DNA of 64,000 bases from Sophora flavescens. Its lineage: Eukaryota > Streptophyta > Magnoliopsida > Fabales > Fabaceae. The position numbers were made by a program, and so were the translations under genes. Location: contig CM061062.1 of the NCBI GenBank assembly GCA_030762895.1, positions 6,041,293-6,105,292 on the forward strand, in the 5' to 3' direction. Below are positions 11,590-22,859 of the stretch, in pieces (the first letter of the stretch is position 1; each line of letters opens with the position of its first letter). The notes under the pieces are model-generated. The model had not been told where the DNA came from. It worked only from the letters and a program-made list of their open reading frames with translations, and made no database searches.

Positions 11590-13117
11590 TCAAATTTTGT
11601 ATGAGCCAATGTCAAAAGACGACTGATCCCAGGCAAAGGAAAGATCAGCCTTGCTAGCAACAACAACATCATATTCGAGCTGTAAAGCACGAAGTTTTCC
11701 AACTACGGCTTCAGCTCTTTGGCAAAGTTGGATAGATTCGTCATCAATGGCTTTAACTTTTTCTCTGCTTTTCTCCAGAGCCTTAAAAAACTTGGTGCAC
11801 TGTCGGTCTGTCAATTCAATCTCTGCCAATTAACTTTTTTCGGTAGTCCAGTTGAGAGTTTTTAGTTTGAGTTCCTGTCGAGATAAGATCAAGCTCTTTT
11901 TGTTTCGAAGCCTCTAGATCTTGGAACTTGGCTAGAAGATTGTCCTTAATCTTTTCCTCCTCTTCATAGGAAGGAATGACAGAAGACATTTTCTCTAATT
12001 TGCCATACAACCGTTCCCAAAATTTTTGGATTGAGAGGAAGTGAGTGCGGCTAGGCAAAGGAAGGTTAGAATGAAGAGGGGTGATTTCTTTGATCAGTCT
12101 TGACAGTTTTTGTCGAACATTAATATCAGAACAGAGAGTACTGAAGGAGTTGTCAAGAAGAGTTCTCAGATCATGCATGAAATTGATAACTCGAGAATCG
12201 CTAGAGTCAGGCTGAGTTGATGAAGAGTTGGCAGAAAAAGTTGATTCTTTCCGACTAACTTCAGCCAGCATGTTGATCCAAGTATTGAAATGAAGAGCTG
12301 GTTTGGATTCAGGAGACTTAATAGTTGGAGGCCTAATTGGAGGCAGAGGAAGAACGACAGGAATTGTTTCAGCCAGTATGGCATCCATATCAATGTCTTC
12401 ATCTGGAATCTCAATCATGACAACAGCTCCAGTTGGCTCGCTAGCGGTAGAAGTTAGAACTTGAAGAGTCGGCTCAGATTGTTGAGAAGTTGGGGGCAGT
12501 TCCTGAATGAATTTAGGGTCTGAAGAGTTTGTTGTCAGAACATCACCCTGAGGAACCAACTGCTCTAAATCTTTTTCAACCTGTAAAGGTAAGAAAATCA
12601 ATGAGCCAGAACTAGAATAATTGAATAAAGGGAAAGGACAAATAAAATTGTCTTATACCTCTGGATCAATAGTTCTGCTGACATTTTTCTGGATGGTCAA
12701 TAAGTCCTCACCTCGCGAAGTTTCTTGCTGATAAAAGAGGAAGGGTGAGACACAAATATAATCTATATGGAGAATGATAGGATAATGAAATATACCATAT
12801 GGGAGTCCGAAGACACCAAATCAACATCCACGTTTGCGTCATGTGTAGGATGGACAGTTTTCTTTTTCTGTCAAAATGGAAAAGAAATTTAGAGATTATG
12901 GGTGGATCTATTTTAATCTGACAAACCAGTCATAAGGATCAAAGCTGTACCTTGGACTGATCAGAAGGGGAATTGTTGGATGAACCGGCAATGGTGTCTT
13001 TTGGTTCCGATAAGGTCTTGGCAGCATCAGAATCTACTAAGATAGAAGAACTCTTGACAGATCTTGATTTCTTGGATAGTAAATCAGAGATTAAAACTCT
13101 TCCTCTCGAGGCTTTCT
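11590..13117 (-). pseudogene. Antisense spliced ORF of the Tat element (aORF)
   Basis: At least four minus-strand exons with GT-AG introns can be read: about 13114-12953 (RGRVLISDLLSKKSRSVKSS through SDQSK, donor GTACAG), about 12868-12797 (KKKTVHPTHDANVDVDL), about 12729-12661 (QETSRGEDLLTIQKNVSRT, donor GTATAA), and 12585-11816 beginning VEKDLEQLVPQGD. The last exon is acidic and Ser/Pro-rich, then coiled-coil-like (EEEEKIKDNLLAKFQDLEAS). Another coiled-coil segment (EIELTDRQCTKFFKALEKS) continues to 11590 after a one-base frame change near 11820. Tat elements often carry an extra gene here, sometimes with a plant-mobile domain; that domain would lie upstream of 13117 and is missing. The function is unknown. 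Confidence 0.65.
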
Positions 13118-13127
13118 ACTCTGTTAA

Positions 13128-13464
13128 ATGAAAAACTAGCTAGATTCTATTTGATTTCTTGGAAGGATATGTAGCACCGGTATCTACAATGCTTAATTCA
13201 AGCCCTATTAACTTATCATTATTTACAAGATGTTACTTGCGATAATGTTAGGTAATTGAAACTGAAATATTTCATAGTTGATATAGTATTATGTCATGGA
13301 GAGATTGGACCAAACTAATAAGAATCACACTTTACAGTTGGATTCAGTTTCAAATCATGGGTCATTAGCATTTCAAATCAAGTGAAAAATGTTAAACAAC
13401 TAGTTTATGAAATTTCTATGGTTGCTTTATCTGTGATTAGAAAAATATCATAACTTTTGTTTAC
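13128..13464. other. Intron-like host DNA at the gypsy junction
   Basis: AT-rich sequence with no ORF or recognised repeat. It sits between the truncated Tat element and the CDT2-like exons and probably belongs to an intron of that gene fragment. Confidence 0.35.
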
Positions 13465-13482
13465 TGTACAGTGTAATCTTTC
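13465..13482 (-). pseudogene. CDT2-like fragment, micro-exon (ERLHCT)
   Basis: On the minus strand a pyrimidine-rich tract ending TTTCAG is followed by codons ERLHCT, then GTAAAC. Plant CDT2 proteins continue STEKERLHGI at this point, and the previous exon here ends QSTEK, so the two join in frame. The exon is very short and the donor site is inferred. Confidence 0.45.
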
Positions 13483-13723
13483 CTGAAATGACAATGAAAA
13501 ATACAGTCAACAATGTTCAAACACCCTGCTGACATGAAAAGCATAATACAGCTGAACATTTTAACTCTTTCAAGCGTACTACACTGAATATTGAGTGCAT
13601 ATATCCCTTATTACACTTATTATCAAGGTTCAATTTATCCTAGAACATTAATTTGTAACTTCCTGCCTTGTATAAAGAAACAAAAACACTACCACTTTAC
13701 AACACAGTTCAATTATAACAAAC

Positions 13724-13793
13724 CTTTTCTGTTGATTGACCTGTCATTGTGACAAAAATTTTCAAACTTCTAGTGTCCCAAAACTTCAACACA
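13724..13793 (-). pseudogene. CDT2/DTL-like WD40 gene fragment, exon with VLKFWDTR
   Basis: This 70-bp minus-strand exon is bounded by TTTCAG and GTTTGT. After one split-codon base it reads VLKFWDTRSLK then IFVTMTGQSTEK. The (V/I)KFWDTR-L motif is a WD40-repeat end and closely resembles plant CDT2/denticleless, the substrate receptor of CUL4-DDB1 in replication licensing. The phase fits the preceding exon (13889-13920). Only scattered exons remain, broken by TE insertions, so no functional product is expected. Confidence 0.6.
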
Positions 13794-13888
13794 CTGAAAT
13801 GAACCAATTGTATAGATAAATCAATTAATTTAGATAAAAGCATCAGAAAATTCATTATTTACTTTCATGAGTAATACTTCCAACTAAC

Positions 13889-13920
13889 TTATCCTCCACC
13901 CCAGCAATGGCTATGGAAAT
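13889..13920 (-). pseudogene. CDT2-like exon ISIAIAGVEDN, cut at its first base by copia-A
   Basis: The 32-bp exon reads ISIAIAGVED plus a split codon and ends at donor GTTAGT. Joined to the next exon it gives IAGVEDNVLKFWDTR, close to the CDT2 pattern ATAG-VDS-VKFWDTR. The acceptor GATTAG lies on the far side of copia-A (near 26586). The insertion thus fell at the exon start and the first five exon bases became its target duplication (ATTTC, copied as ATTTA). Confidence 0.55.
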
Positions 13921-14731
13921 TGTTGGTCCAATGTATGAAAGAATCCAAAAAAAATCCCTGAAACAATACACAAAGACTACACAGTACCAAGAAAAAGAGT
14001 TTCTCAATCTAAACCAAATACACCTAATGTAGAAGAAACACTATAGCAAACAACCAGCAAGAACTAAGCGCTAAACCGCAAAATAAAAGCACAACAATAT
14101 GTGGTAATTGATTACCACAGCAGGTAATTCAATTACTACAATAGAAAAGAGAAAGGGAAGAAGAGATAGAGATAGAACACACAGTTTAGTGTGGTTCAAC
14201 CAATATGGCCTACATCCACGGGAGAGAGCCTCCTCCACTATGAACTTTGATCAAGATTACAATAGAGATTCCTTGGATCTTCACTCCACCATGCTCAAGA
14301 TGAACATACAAGAGAGCCCAAACCTTTCGTCTCTCTATTTTCACACAACCCTTGATCTCTCTCTTATCCTCTCTTGATTCTTCTCTCAATTCACAAAAGA
14401 ATCAAAGCAATACAAGATGATAGTATTCTCTAGATTTTTCTCTATTTTTCGCTCTGAAAAACGCACCCAAGAAACCCCAGATCTATTTTCGCTCTCTGCT
14501 GTAACGAACTTAAATATCAGAAACTGACACGTCGTAATTGATTATGGCCAGATGGTAATCGATTACGGCCTTCCCGTAATCGATTCCCAGATGTTTGTCC
14601 ACAGTTCTCAAACTTCATAATTTCAGGCTGAAGGTCCGTAATCGATTACGGCCTTCCCGTAATCGATTACCAGGTCTCTGATCACCAAATTCTGCAGTTT
14701 TTTACACTTTGATTTTGAGGTACTTTCAACA
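13921..14731 (-). repeat. Copia-A 3' LTR
   Basis: 811 bp, colinear with 25754-26580 and with 58551-59347 (opposite strand). It contains several copies of GTAATCGATTACGG-type palindromes (14560-14670) and a transcription-start-like block. Divergence from the partner LTR is visible by eye, so the insertion is not recent. Confidence 0.92.
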
Positions 14732-14800
14732 ATACTCCACCTCGACTCCAAATAAGAGGATTAAGTTAACCTTGTAGTGGTGGCTCTCCCACTTATGGAA

Positions 14801-16196
14801 TTATGCTTCAATGGAGTTTATCAAGTCCAAGCAAAGCTTGAACTTTGCTCTTGGTAGTGACTTTGTGAATGCATCCGCTGGATTGTCTTCTGAAGCTATC
14901 TTCTCAATCTGAATTTCCTTTGATTCAACCACATCTCTAATGAAATGAAGCCTTACATCGATATGCTTCGTTCTCTCATGATAAACTTGATGATTAGCTA
15001 AGTGAATATCACTTTGGCTATCACAAGGAACACTCACACTTTTTTGCATAATTTCGAATTCACTAATCATCCCTTTTAACCATAGAGCTTCCTTTACTCC
15101 ATCCGCGAGAGCTATATACTCTTATTGTGTAGTTGACAACGCAGCCACGAGTTATAAAGTAGACTTCCAACTAATTCCAGTCCCAAACAAAGTGAACATA
15201 TACCCCGAAAGAGACTTCCTTGTATCAATATTCCCGGCATAATCCGCATCAACATAACCCACAATAGCATCTTCTCCTTGAGCTGCTTTCTTGTACATAA
15301 GTCCTTGAGCTTCCAAGTCCGGTCTGCTACATACCATCCCATACATGATGCTACCCACTCCACTTGCATAAGGAATAGAATCCATTCTTCTTTTTTCCGT
15401 GTCGTTGCTAAGAGCTTGAGTAATAGAGAGCTTTGTGTGATTACCCAAAGGTGTAGAAACCAGTTTAGACTGATGCATCCTATACCTTTCTACAACTTTC
15501 CTCAAGTAACCTTGCTGAGATAGTAATAGTTCCCCTTTCTTTGTTTTTGACTATATCCATGCCAAGTATCCTCTTTGCATTAGTAAGATCCTTCATCTCA
15601 AATTCAGATTCAATTGGTCCTTAAGCTTGCTTATCTCTTCCTTTCTAGAGCTAGCTATAAGAATGTCATCGACATATAGGAGTAGGAAAAGAACACACTC
15701 CTCCTCTCTCCTTAGTATGTACACACAACTATCATAACTACTCCTCAGAAATCCCACTCTCATGAGAAAATCATCAAATTTTTTGTACCATTGTCTAGGG
15801 CTTTGTTTTAGCCCATAGAGTGATTTTCTCAAGAGACATACCTTGGTCTTATCTTCTTCATACCCTTCCGGTTGTTGCATGTAGATAGTTTCCTCTAGAT
15901 CTCCATGTAGAAATGTTGTCTTGACATCCAACTGTTCTAACTCCAAGTCATACTGATTCACAATAGACATCAATATCCTTATAGAACAATGTTTTACCAC
16001 AGGTGAAAAGATCTCATTGTAGTCAATCCCTCCAACCTGGGTAAAACCCTTTGCTACCAGTCTTGCCTTGAACCTTGCCTCCTCAATGTCTGGAAAGCCA
16101 TCCTTTTTCTTGAAGATCCACTTGCATCCAACTACCCTTTGATTCAAGTGTACAGGTTTGATTTTTATCCAAGGATTCCATTTCTGCTTGCACCGC
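14801..16196 (-). pseudogene. Copia-A pol, 3' half: RT and RNase H
   Basis: The minus strand reads the RT start (VVGCKWIFKKKDG, RFKARLVAKGFTQ, DVKTTFLHGDLEE, SLYGLKQSPRQWYKKFD) with the catalytic YVDDILIAS near 15640-15670. RNase H follows (RMDSIPYASGVGSIMYGMVCSRPDL; GYVDADYAGNIDTRKSLSGY) and ends with CDSQSDIHLANHQVYHERTK, HIDVRLHFIRD and DAFTKSLP. Frameshifts near 15510-15590 and a stop near 15123 (QE* in the alternate frame) break it. The first codons of this half join directly to 23283 once CACTA-2 and one CGC copy are removed. Confidence 0.88.
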
Positions 16197-18740
16197 CACT
16201 AGTGGAAAATATACATTAGACGGTAAAGGTTTACGTCAGTTAACCAAAAGCTAGACATTAAAAAGGAGGCGGTGGCAGTTTTGTAAATATCAGACTTCAT
16301 TAATTCAATTTTAACTTCAGTTGTTTTAAGGACTGACATTAAAAGTGAAGTGACTCACTTTTAACGTCAGTTCAATAAACAACTGACGTTAAAAGTGAAC
16401 CTTTTAACGTCAGTTCTTCAATGAACTTCACTTTTAACGTCAGTTCTTCAATGAACTGACGTTAAAAGTGCGTCACTTCACTTTTAACTTCTGTTCTTTC
16501 ATCAACAGACGTTAAAGGTTATTTTAATAATTTTTTATCTATTATACGTACCCTTCCGCATTGCCTTCCTCAAAGTTTCAGTTTCACAATTACTTTGATG
16601 TTTTGTGTTTCTGTTTTGAAAACTAAAATATATGTGCGAAGTATAAGTTGATTCAATAACCCAAACCGGATCTCATTCATTGAAAGGGTTTAAAATCCTT
16701 TAAAATCCTATAAAAAGTTACATTGATAGGGTTTAAAATCCTATAAAAAGTTACATTCAAAGGGTTTAAAATCCTAAACATTTTGTTGAGGGGCTTCGTT
16801 CCCTTCACGGGTGAGCAAGAGAGGAGAGTCGAGCGACCGAGTTTTCCAGAGCGACTGAGCAAGGGTGCACCCGATCTGTTTCAGCAATGGTCTTGGAACA
16901 TTCATTTGCTTCCAAAGCTGACGTTCTGGTGCTGTAGCTAGCTACCGATTCTCCAGAAAGATGATAAGGTGAGCAACTCACACTATGTGATTTACACAAC
17001 CTTATCACCCATGTTATGTGATTTACACAACCTCAGAAGTTGTTTGACCATTAAGACAAAGACCTTTGAGTCTAGGAATAGGAAGAAAGAGTGATGAAGT
17101 TAATCTTCACGGCAGAGCCATATTGTGAAGCAGAAAATTAAAAGGATGGAAGGAAGCTATTTATAGGAGCAGGGGATGAAGTTACTAAGCTATTCTGATT
17201 TTCTTGAAAACTTACCTATAAACTTTAATGCTCATTAAGAGGATTAAGTTACAAGGTGCATAGGTAAGTAGCACAGTAGTCAAAGGAATGAATTCTTGCA
17301 GAAACTTATACACCTTTAACGTCAGTTGTTTAATACAAATGACGTTAAAGGTGTTTTTAAAATAAAAAATAATTATTTTTAACGTCAGTTTTTTATACAA
17401 CTGAAGTTAAAAGTGTGGTTTTTACTTCAGTATAATAAATAGCTGACGTAAATAATCCTATAAATTATAAACGTGCAGAATGAATAATGGAAATAATGTA
17501 ATATACGGGAACTTGGCAGTCATAAATTAAGTTGATGTTAAAAATGAGGTGGTGGCAATTGATTGGCAGTCATATTTATTTTTAACGTCAGTTTTTTATA
17601 CAACTGACGTTAAAAGTGTGGTTTTTTACTTCAGTATAATAAATAGCTGACGTAAATAACCCTATAAATTATAAACGTGCATAATGAATATTGGAAATAA
17701 TGTAATATACGGGAACTTGGCAGTCATAAATTATGTTGACGTTAAAAATGAGGTGGTGGCAATTTGTAAATATTAAATCACTATTTGCGTCAGTTGTGTA
17801 AAGAACTTGTGTAAATATTAAACAAGTTTATTTTTAATTTACATTAATTAGCTTGAATTAGTAAACATATTCTTGTGAAAATTAAAATAAATAAACACTT
17901 AACATAAAAGTGTTATATGTATAATCAAATCGTATCTCATTGAAGCGATTCATAAGTTACAATTACATGATTAAAAGATAAAAAATTTATGCAACATAGC
18001 ACTAAAATATTAAAAAGTTTCTGCTTCAACATCAATTTCTTCTCAGTTCTGTCCTCAGAAACTCCAACGGATGCATCGATCCCCTCCCTTCTCATTTGAA
18101 GTCCTTGATGCTCCATATGTGCTTTATCCACAGTCGCTTGGGGAGGAGATGGAATAAAGTGAGGGAGTCATATTATGTGATTTACACAACCTCAGAAGTT
18201 TTTTGACCATTAAGACAGAGACCTTTAAGTATAGGTATAGGAAGAAATAACAAAAGTCTTAAATGTGATAGAACCATATTATGAAGGAATAGAAAACGCA
18301 CGAAATATAGAGGAAAAGAAGAGGGTGTATTTACATACTGATACAGAAGAATGGCACTTTATATAGAGAATAGTCTCTCTTTGATTTCCTTGAAAACTTA
18401 TCTATAAACTTAATGCTCATTAAGAGGATTAAGTTTCAAGGTGCATGGGTTAGCACAGTAGTCAAAGGAATGAATTTTTTTGCAAATATACACTTTTAAC
18501 GCAGTTGTCTTCAAAAACTGGCGTTAAAAGTGCTTTTAAAATAAAAAATATTTATTTTTAACGTCAGTTTTTTATACAACTGACGTTAAAAGTTTTATTT
18601 TTACTTCAATTAAATAAATAGTCAAAGGAATTAATGTTGTTGGATAAAGGTATACACTTTTAACGTCAATTTCTTAAGACAACTGACGTTAAATATATGA
18701 CCTTTAACGTCAGTCTTTACAAACAACTGACGTCAAATGT
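16197..18740. repeat. CACTA-2 5' subterminal repeat clusters
   Basis: AACGTCAGTT / AACTGACGTT copies cluster at 16315-16520, 17310-17420, 17580-17660 and 18490-18740. Many are arranged as hairpins with a 6-10 base loop. A stretch of near-duplicate DNA (17400-17560 and 17610-17770) shows an internal tandem duplication. A short inverted AAAGGGTTTAAAATCC block lies at 16680-16780. Confidence 0.85.
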
Positions 18741-18755
18741 TGTTTTATTTTGGTT

Positions 18756-19440
18756 TACACCCGCGCGCCTTCTGCACTTCGCTCTGTACGTCTCTTTTCT
18801 CTTTTCATCACACTCAACCCTCACTCTCAACCCTCACTCTCACTCTGCCCTAATCGCGAGCTCATCTCCACCGCAACCACCGCGAGGGCTTCTTCGCCAC
18901 CACCGTGAGGTACACTATTAACCTAACTTTGTCTTTCCATTCATTCTTTGCAATAACTTTACATCTCTCTTTCCCCTTCCTGCGCACTAACTCTCCTTGT
19001 CCCTCTGCTCTCAGTAACCACATCAAACGTTGGCCACCACTCGAGCTCCCCTCCCCACCACCACGCGAGCACCTATTTCTGGTGAGTCTTTACGGCACAT
19101 TTTTTTATTTTTGGTTTTGAGTGTATGTTGAAACTGCAGTCTCAGTAGTTGAAACTTGAAACTGTGAGTTTGAGTTGTTTGGAATGTGCGTCTCTATTTT
19201 TGGTTTTGAGTGCATGTTGCTCTGCTGGTTTATCTGTCACGGCCGTGATGCTCATCACGGCTAGGCCGTGATCAGTTCTGCCTGTGATGGTCTGGTTCAA
19301 TTGGCACGTTACGGTCATGATGGAAATCACTTCCAGGCCATGACCAGTGCTTGGCAATCTTCAAAAACTATAGTTTTCAATCTCCCGTATTGTCCTTATA
19401 TTGGATATATGTTTTGTATATCTACAGGACATATCTAGTT
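18756..19440 (+). promoter_or_regulatory. CACTA-2 transposase leader: GC-rich start region and 5' non-coding exons
   Basis: A pyrimidine-rich, CG-containing block (18756-18905) repeats almost unchanged in CACTA-3 (38170-38335) and CACTA-4 (52972-53150). Its ends look like exon boundaries (CCGTGAG then GTACAC; CTATTTCTG then GTGAGTC). The acceptor CTACAG just before the TnpD ATG at 19441 completes a spliced 5' UTR. This is inferred; no transcript evidence is available. Positions 19238-19350 hold CACGGCCGTGAT-type palindromes. Confidence 0.5.
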
Positions 19441-22400
19441 ATGGATCGTAGTTGGATGGTTTGTAAGCGTACTAGTGCTGAGTATTTGAAGGGGGTGGGA
19501 GAATTTATAGAATTTGCTCAAAGAAATGTTCCTAATAGTAATGGAATGTTCTGTTGTCCTTGTGTCAAGTGTTTGAATACGAGGAAATGTACGATGAAGG
19601 ATATACGTACTCATTTGATTTGTGAAGGGATTTGCTTGAGTTATACAAGATGGATATGGCATGGTGATGTGTTGTTGAGTAGTACGGCAAGTGTCTCCCA
19701 AAGTGAGGACGTTGACGTAGATATGGAGGATGATCGAGTAGAGGACATGATCCGTGATATTGGACAAGAATCTTTTCATCGAGCTCATGTGTATGATAGG
19801 TTGTGCGGGGATGTGGATAAGCCTTTATATCCAGGGTGTACTACTCATACACGGTTGTCGGCGGTGCTAAAATTGGTTTGTGTGAAGGCGAGAAATGGTT
19901 GGACCGATAAAAGCTTCACGGAATTGCTTGAAGTGTTGAAAGACTTGCTTCCGGAGGGCAACACATTGCCTGACCATAACTATAAGGCCAAGAAGGTATT
20001 GTGTCCTATGGGTATGGAGTATATAAGAAGATACACGCATGCCCCAATGATTGCATATTGTACACCGGTGTTCATGAAGACAATCACGATTGCCCCAAAT
20101 GTGGGTTATCACGATACAAAGTGAAGGGTGGTGATGATGATGATGATCTTGATGATGTGAGAAAAAAGGGTCCTCCTGCGAAGGTGTTGTGGTATCTTCC
20201 AAAAATTCCAAGGTTTATGCGATTGTTTGCCAATGCGAAAGATGTGAAGAATCTAAGATGTCATAATGATGAGAGGAAACGTGATGGAAAGGTTCGTCAT
20301 CCTGCAGATTCTATTCAATGAAAGAATATCGATACTATGTTTCCGGATTTCACCGATGAACCAAGAAACCTATGGCTTGGACTTGCTACGGATGGAATGA
20401 ATCCTTATGGTAACATTAGTAGTATTCATAGTTCATGACCTGTTCTGTTGGTAATTTACAACATGCCCCCTTGGTTGTGCATGAAGCGCAAATACATGAT
20501 GTTGTTTATGATGATTTCGGTCCCAAAGCAACCGGGAAATGACTTAGATGTTTATCTAGGTCCCTTGATTGAAGACTTGAAAACGCTGTGGGTGGAAGGT
20601 GTTGATGTAGTTGATGGGTATTCTCATGAGACTTTCAAGCTTCGTGCCATGTTATTTTGCACCATCAACGACTTTCCAGCATACGGTAACTTGTCCGGGT
20701 ACAGTGTCAAGGGGCATAAAGCATGCCCTATATGTGAAGAAGTCACATGATACACTCAGTTGCATCATGGAAAGAAGACGGTTTACCTTAGGCATCGGAG
20801 ATTTCTTAGACGTGATCACCCATATCGTAAGATGAAAAAGGCTTTTAATGGATGCCAAGAGACAGAAGAAGCGCCGGCGGCCTTAATTGGAGAACAGTTT
20901 TATCAGAGGGTAAAGGACATCGATGTTATATTCGGCAAGTCCAAAAAGAAAGGTAAAGCTGCTGAGAAAAACATATGGAAGAAGAGGTCGATATTCTTTG
21001 ATCTTCAATACTGGCGCAAGCTTGATGTCAGACACTGCATTGATGTGATGCATGTGGAGAAAAATGTGTGTGATAGTGTGATCGGGACGCTTCTCAACAT
21101 TCAGGGCAAGACAAAGGATGGTGTGAATGCTCGTCTCGACCTCATTGCTATGGGTATACGAGAGAAGTTAGCTCCAGTTGTTGAGGATGGTAAGCGGACT
21201 TATTTGCCGCCAGCATGTCATACTTTGTCAAAAAAAAAAGAGACAAAGTTTCTGCGGGTGTCTTCAGGGCATCAAAGTTCCACATGGTTACTCTTCAAAT
21301 ATGAAGAGGCTTGTCTCTAGTGATCTTAAATTGGTTGGCTTAAAGTCTCATGATTGTCACATCTTGATGCAACAACTTCTGCCCGTTGCTATTCGTGGTA
21401 TTGCTCCAAAAAATGTGAGACATGCCATTACTCGGTTGTGCTCATTCTTCAATTCTGTATGTAGCAAAGTCGTTGACCCCCGTATGTTGGATGACTTGGA
21501 AGTTAAGGCTGCTACAATCTTGTGCCAATTGGAGATGTATTTTCCTCCTTCCTTTTTCGACATAATGGTTCACTTAATTGTTCATTTGGTGAGGTAGATT
21601 AGATTATGTGGGCCGGTTTTTCTGAGATGGATGTACCCAGTTGAGCGCTACATGAAGATCTTGAAAGGGTACGTGAAGAATCCTCATCGTCCGGAAGCAT
21701 CTATTGTTCAAAGGTATGTTGCAGAAGAAGCTATTGAGTTTTGTTCGGACTACCTTCATAACACGGATCCTATAGGGGTTCCTAAGCCTCGGCATGATGA
21801 GATCAGATGTCAAGGTAAGGGTACACATGGCTTAAGAATTAATAGGAAGGATCGGGAGGAAGTGCTTCAAGCACATTTATATGTATTGAACAACATCGAA
21901 TGTGTTCAGCCTTTCTTATTTGAACATAAAAGAAAAGTCAATCAAGAAAACCCTCGAATGAGCGAAAGGTGGTTGTTGAACAAGCATAACAAGACTTTCT
22001 TACCATGGTTCAAGGAAGAAATGCTTAAGGATGGTAGTACTGCTTCTGATGACGTAAGATGGCTAGCACGTGGGCCTAGCTTCAACGTCATACGTTGGAG
22101 CGGATACAACATAAATAACTTTTCCTTTTATACAAAGGAACAAGATAACAAGAGTACCATGCAAAATAGTGGTGTTATGATCATGGCCGAAGCAATGCAC
22201 TTCTCTAGTGCAAAGGACACAAAACCCGTTAAAGCACCGAGACCTTACTTTGGATATATTGAAGATATTTGGGTGCTCGATTACACTAAGCTTACGGTGC
22301 CAGTATTTAAATGTAAGTGAGTTGATAGTAACGGTGGTGTACAAACCGACAAATTGGGGTTCACATTGGTAGACCTCAACAAGTTAGGTCATATAAATGA

Positions 22401-22644
22401 GCCATTCATAATGGCTTCCCAAGTAAAACAAGTGTTCTACATCACTGATCCTTCTAACAAAAGGTTGTCCGTGGTTCTTCAAGGAAAAAACATGTATAAT
22501 GGTAGTGATGAAAATGAAGATTGAAATCTTGATATTCCTGAGACTCCTTCTTTTTCAACAAACATGCCTACTATAATCGAGGAGACACAGGTGGACGATG
22601 TACATGCCACTCGTGATGATCATCACGAAGGGATATTGATATAG
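19441..22644 (+). pseudogene. TnpD-type CACTA transposase (Transposase_21 family), broken
   Basis: The start MDRSWMVCKR begins a transposase-associated domain (FCCPCVKCLN, IRTHLICEGI). The transposase_21 core follows (YPGCTTHTRLSAVLKL, LGLATDGMNPYG, YNMPPWLCMKRKY, GHKACPICEE, HCIDVMHVEKNVCDSVIGTL). DUF4218-like (MYPVERYMKILKGYVKNP) and DUF4216-like (YFGYIEDIWVLDYT; GFTLVDLNKLGHINEPF) regions complete it. The enzyme would cut and join element ends. Compared with CACTA-4 it has a 2-bp insertion near 20023, TGG to TGA stops at 20319, 20436 and 22318, further stops near 20748 and 21597, and a frameshift near 21230. It is non-functional. Confidence 0.9.
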
Positions 22645-22859
22645 GTAGTTTAAACTTAGTATACATTTATTTTTATTTATATTTCTGTATTTATTTTGAG
22701 TTATAACCTATGTTAATAAATATATATTGTTTCTGAACAGGCATACATATGGACCATTGTTCCATTTTTCCTTTGCAATCCTGTAATGTGTGTGATATTC
22801 TGTGTTACTGAGATATTTACTGAATGCAAGGATAGCTGAGGGGAGTGATATTTTAAAAC

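Larger units (their letters stand above)
3056..13127 (+). mobile_element. Ty3/gypsy retrotransposon, Tat lineage (decayed, LTRs not found)
   Basis: The order gag, protease, RT, RNase H, second (archaeal-type) RNase H, integrase, then an antisense spliced gene, is diagnostic of the plant Tat lineage (Ogre, Retand, Grande and relatives). I found no flanking LTR pair. The left side runs into a copia LTR and the right side ends near 13127 at a junction with host introns, so both ends look truncated. Coding frames contain many stops and several frameshifts, so the element is dead. Confidence 0.85.

Noticed and set aside
16300..18740. Regular short repeats with spacers resembling a CRISPR array
   Set aside because: Repeats are palindromic transposon subterminal motifs in both orientations, with irregular spacing, inside CACTA elements of a plant genome; no cas genes.
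19867..20211. His-rich minus-strand ORF (also at 54268-54471)
   Set aside because: Antisense reading of the GATGAT (Asp) run within TnpD.
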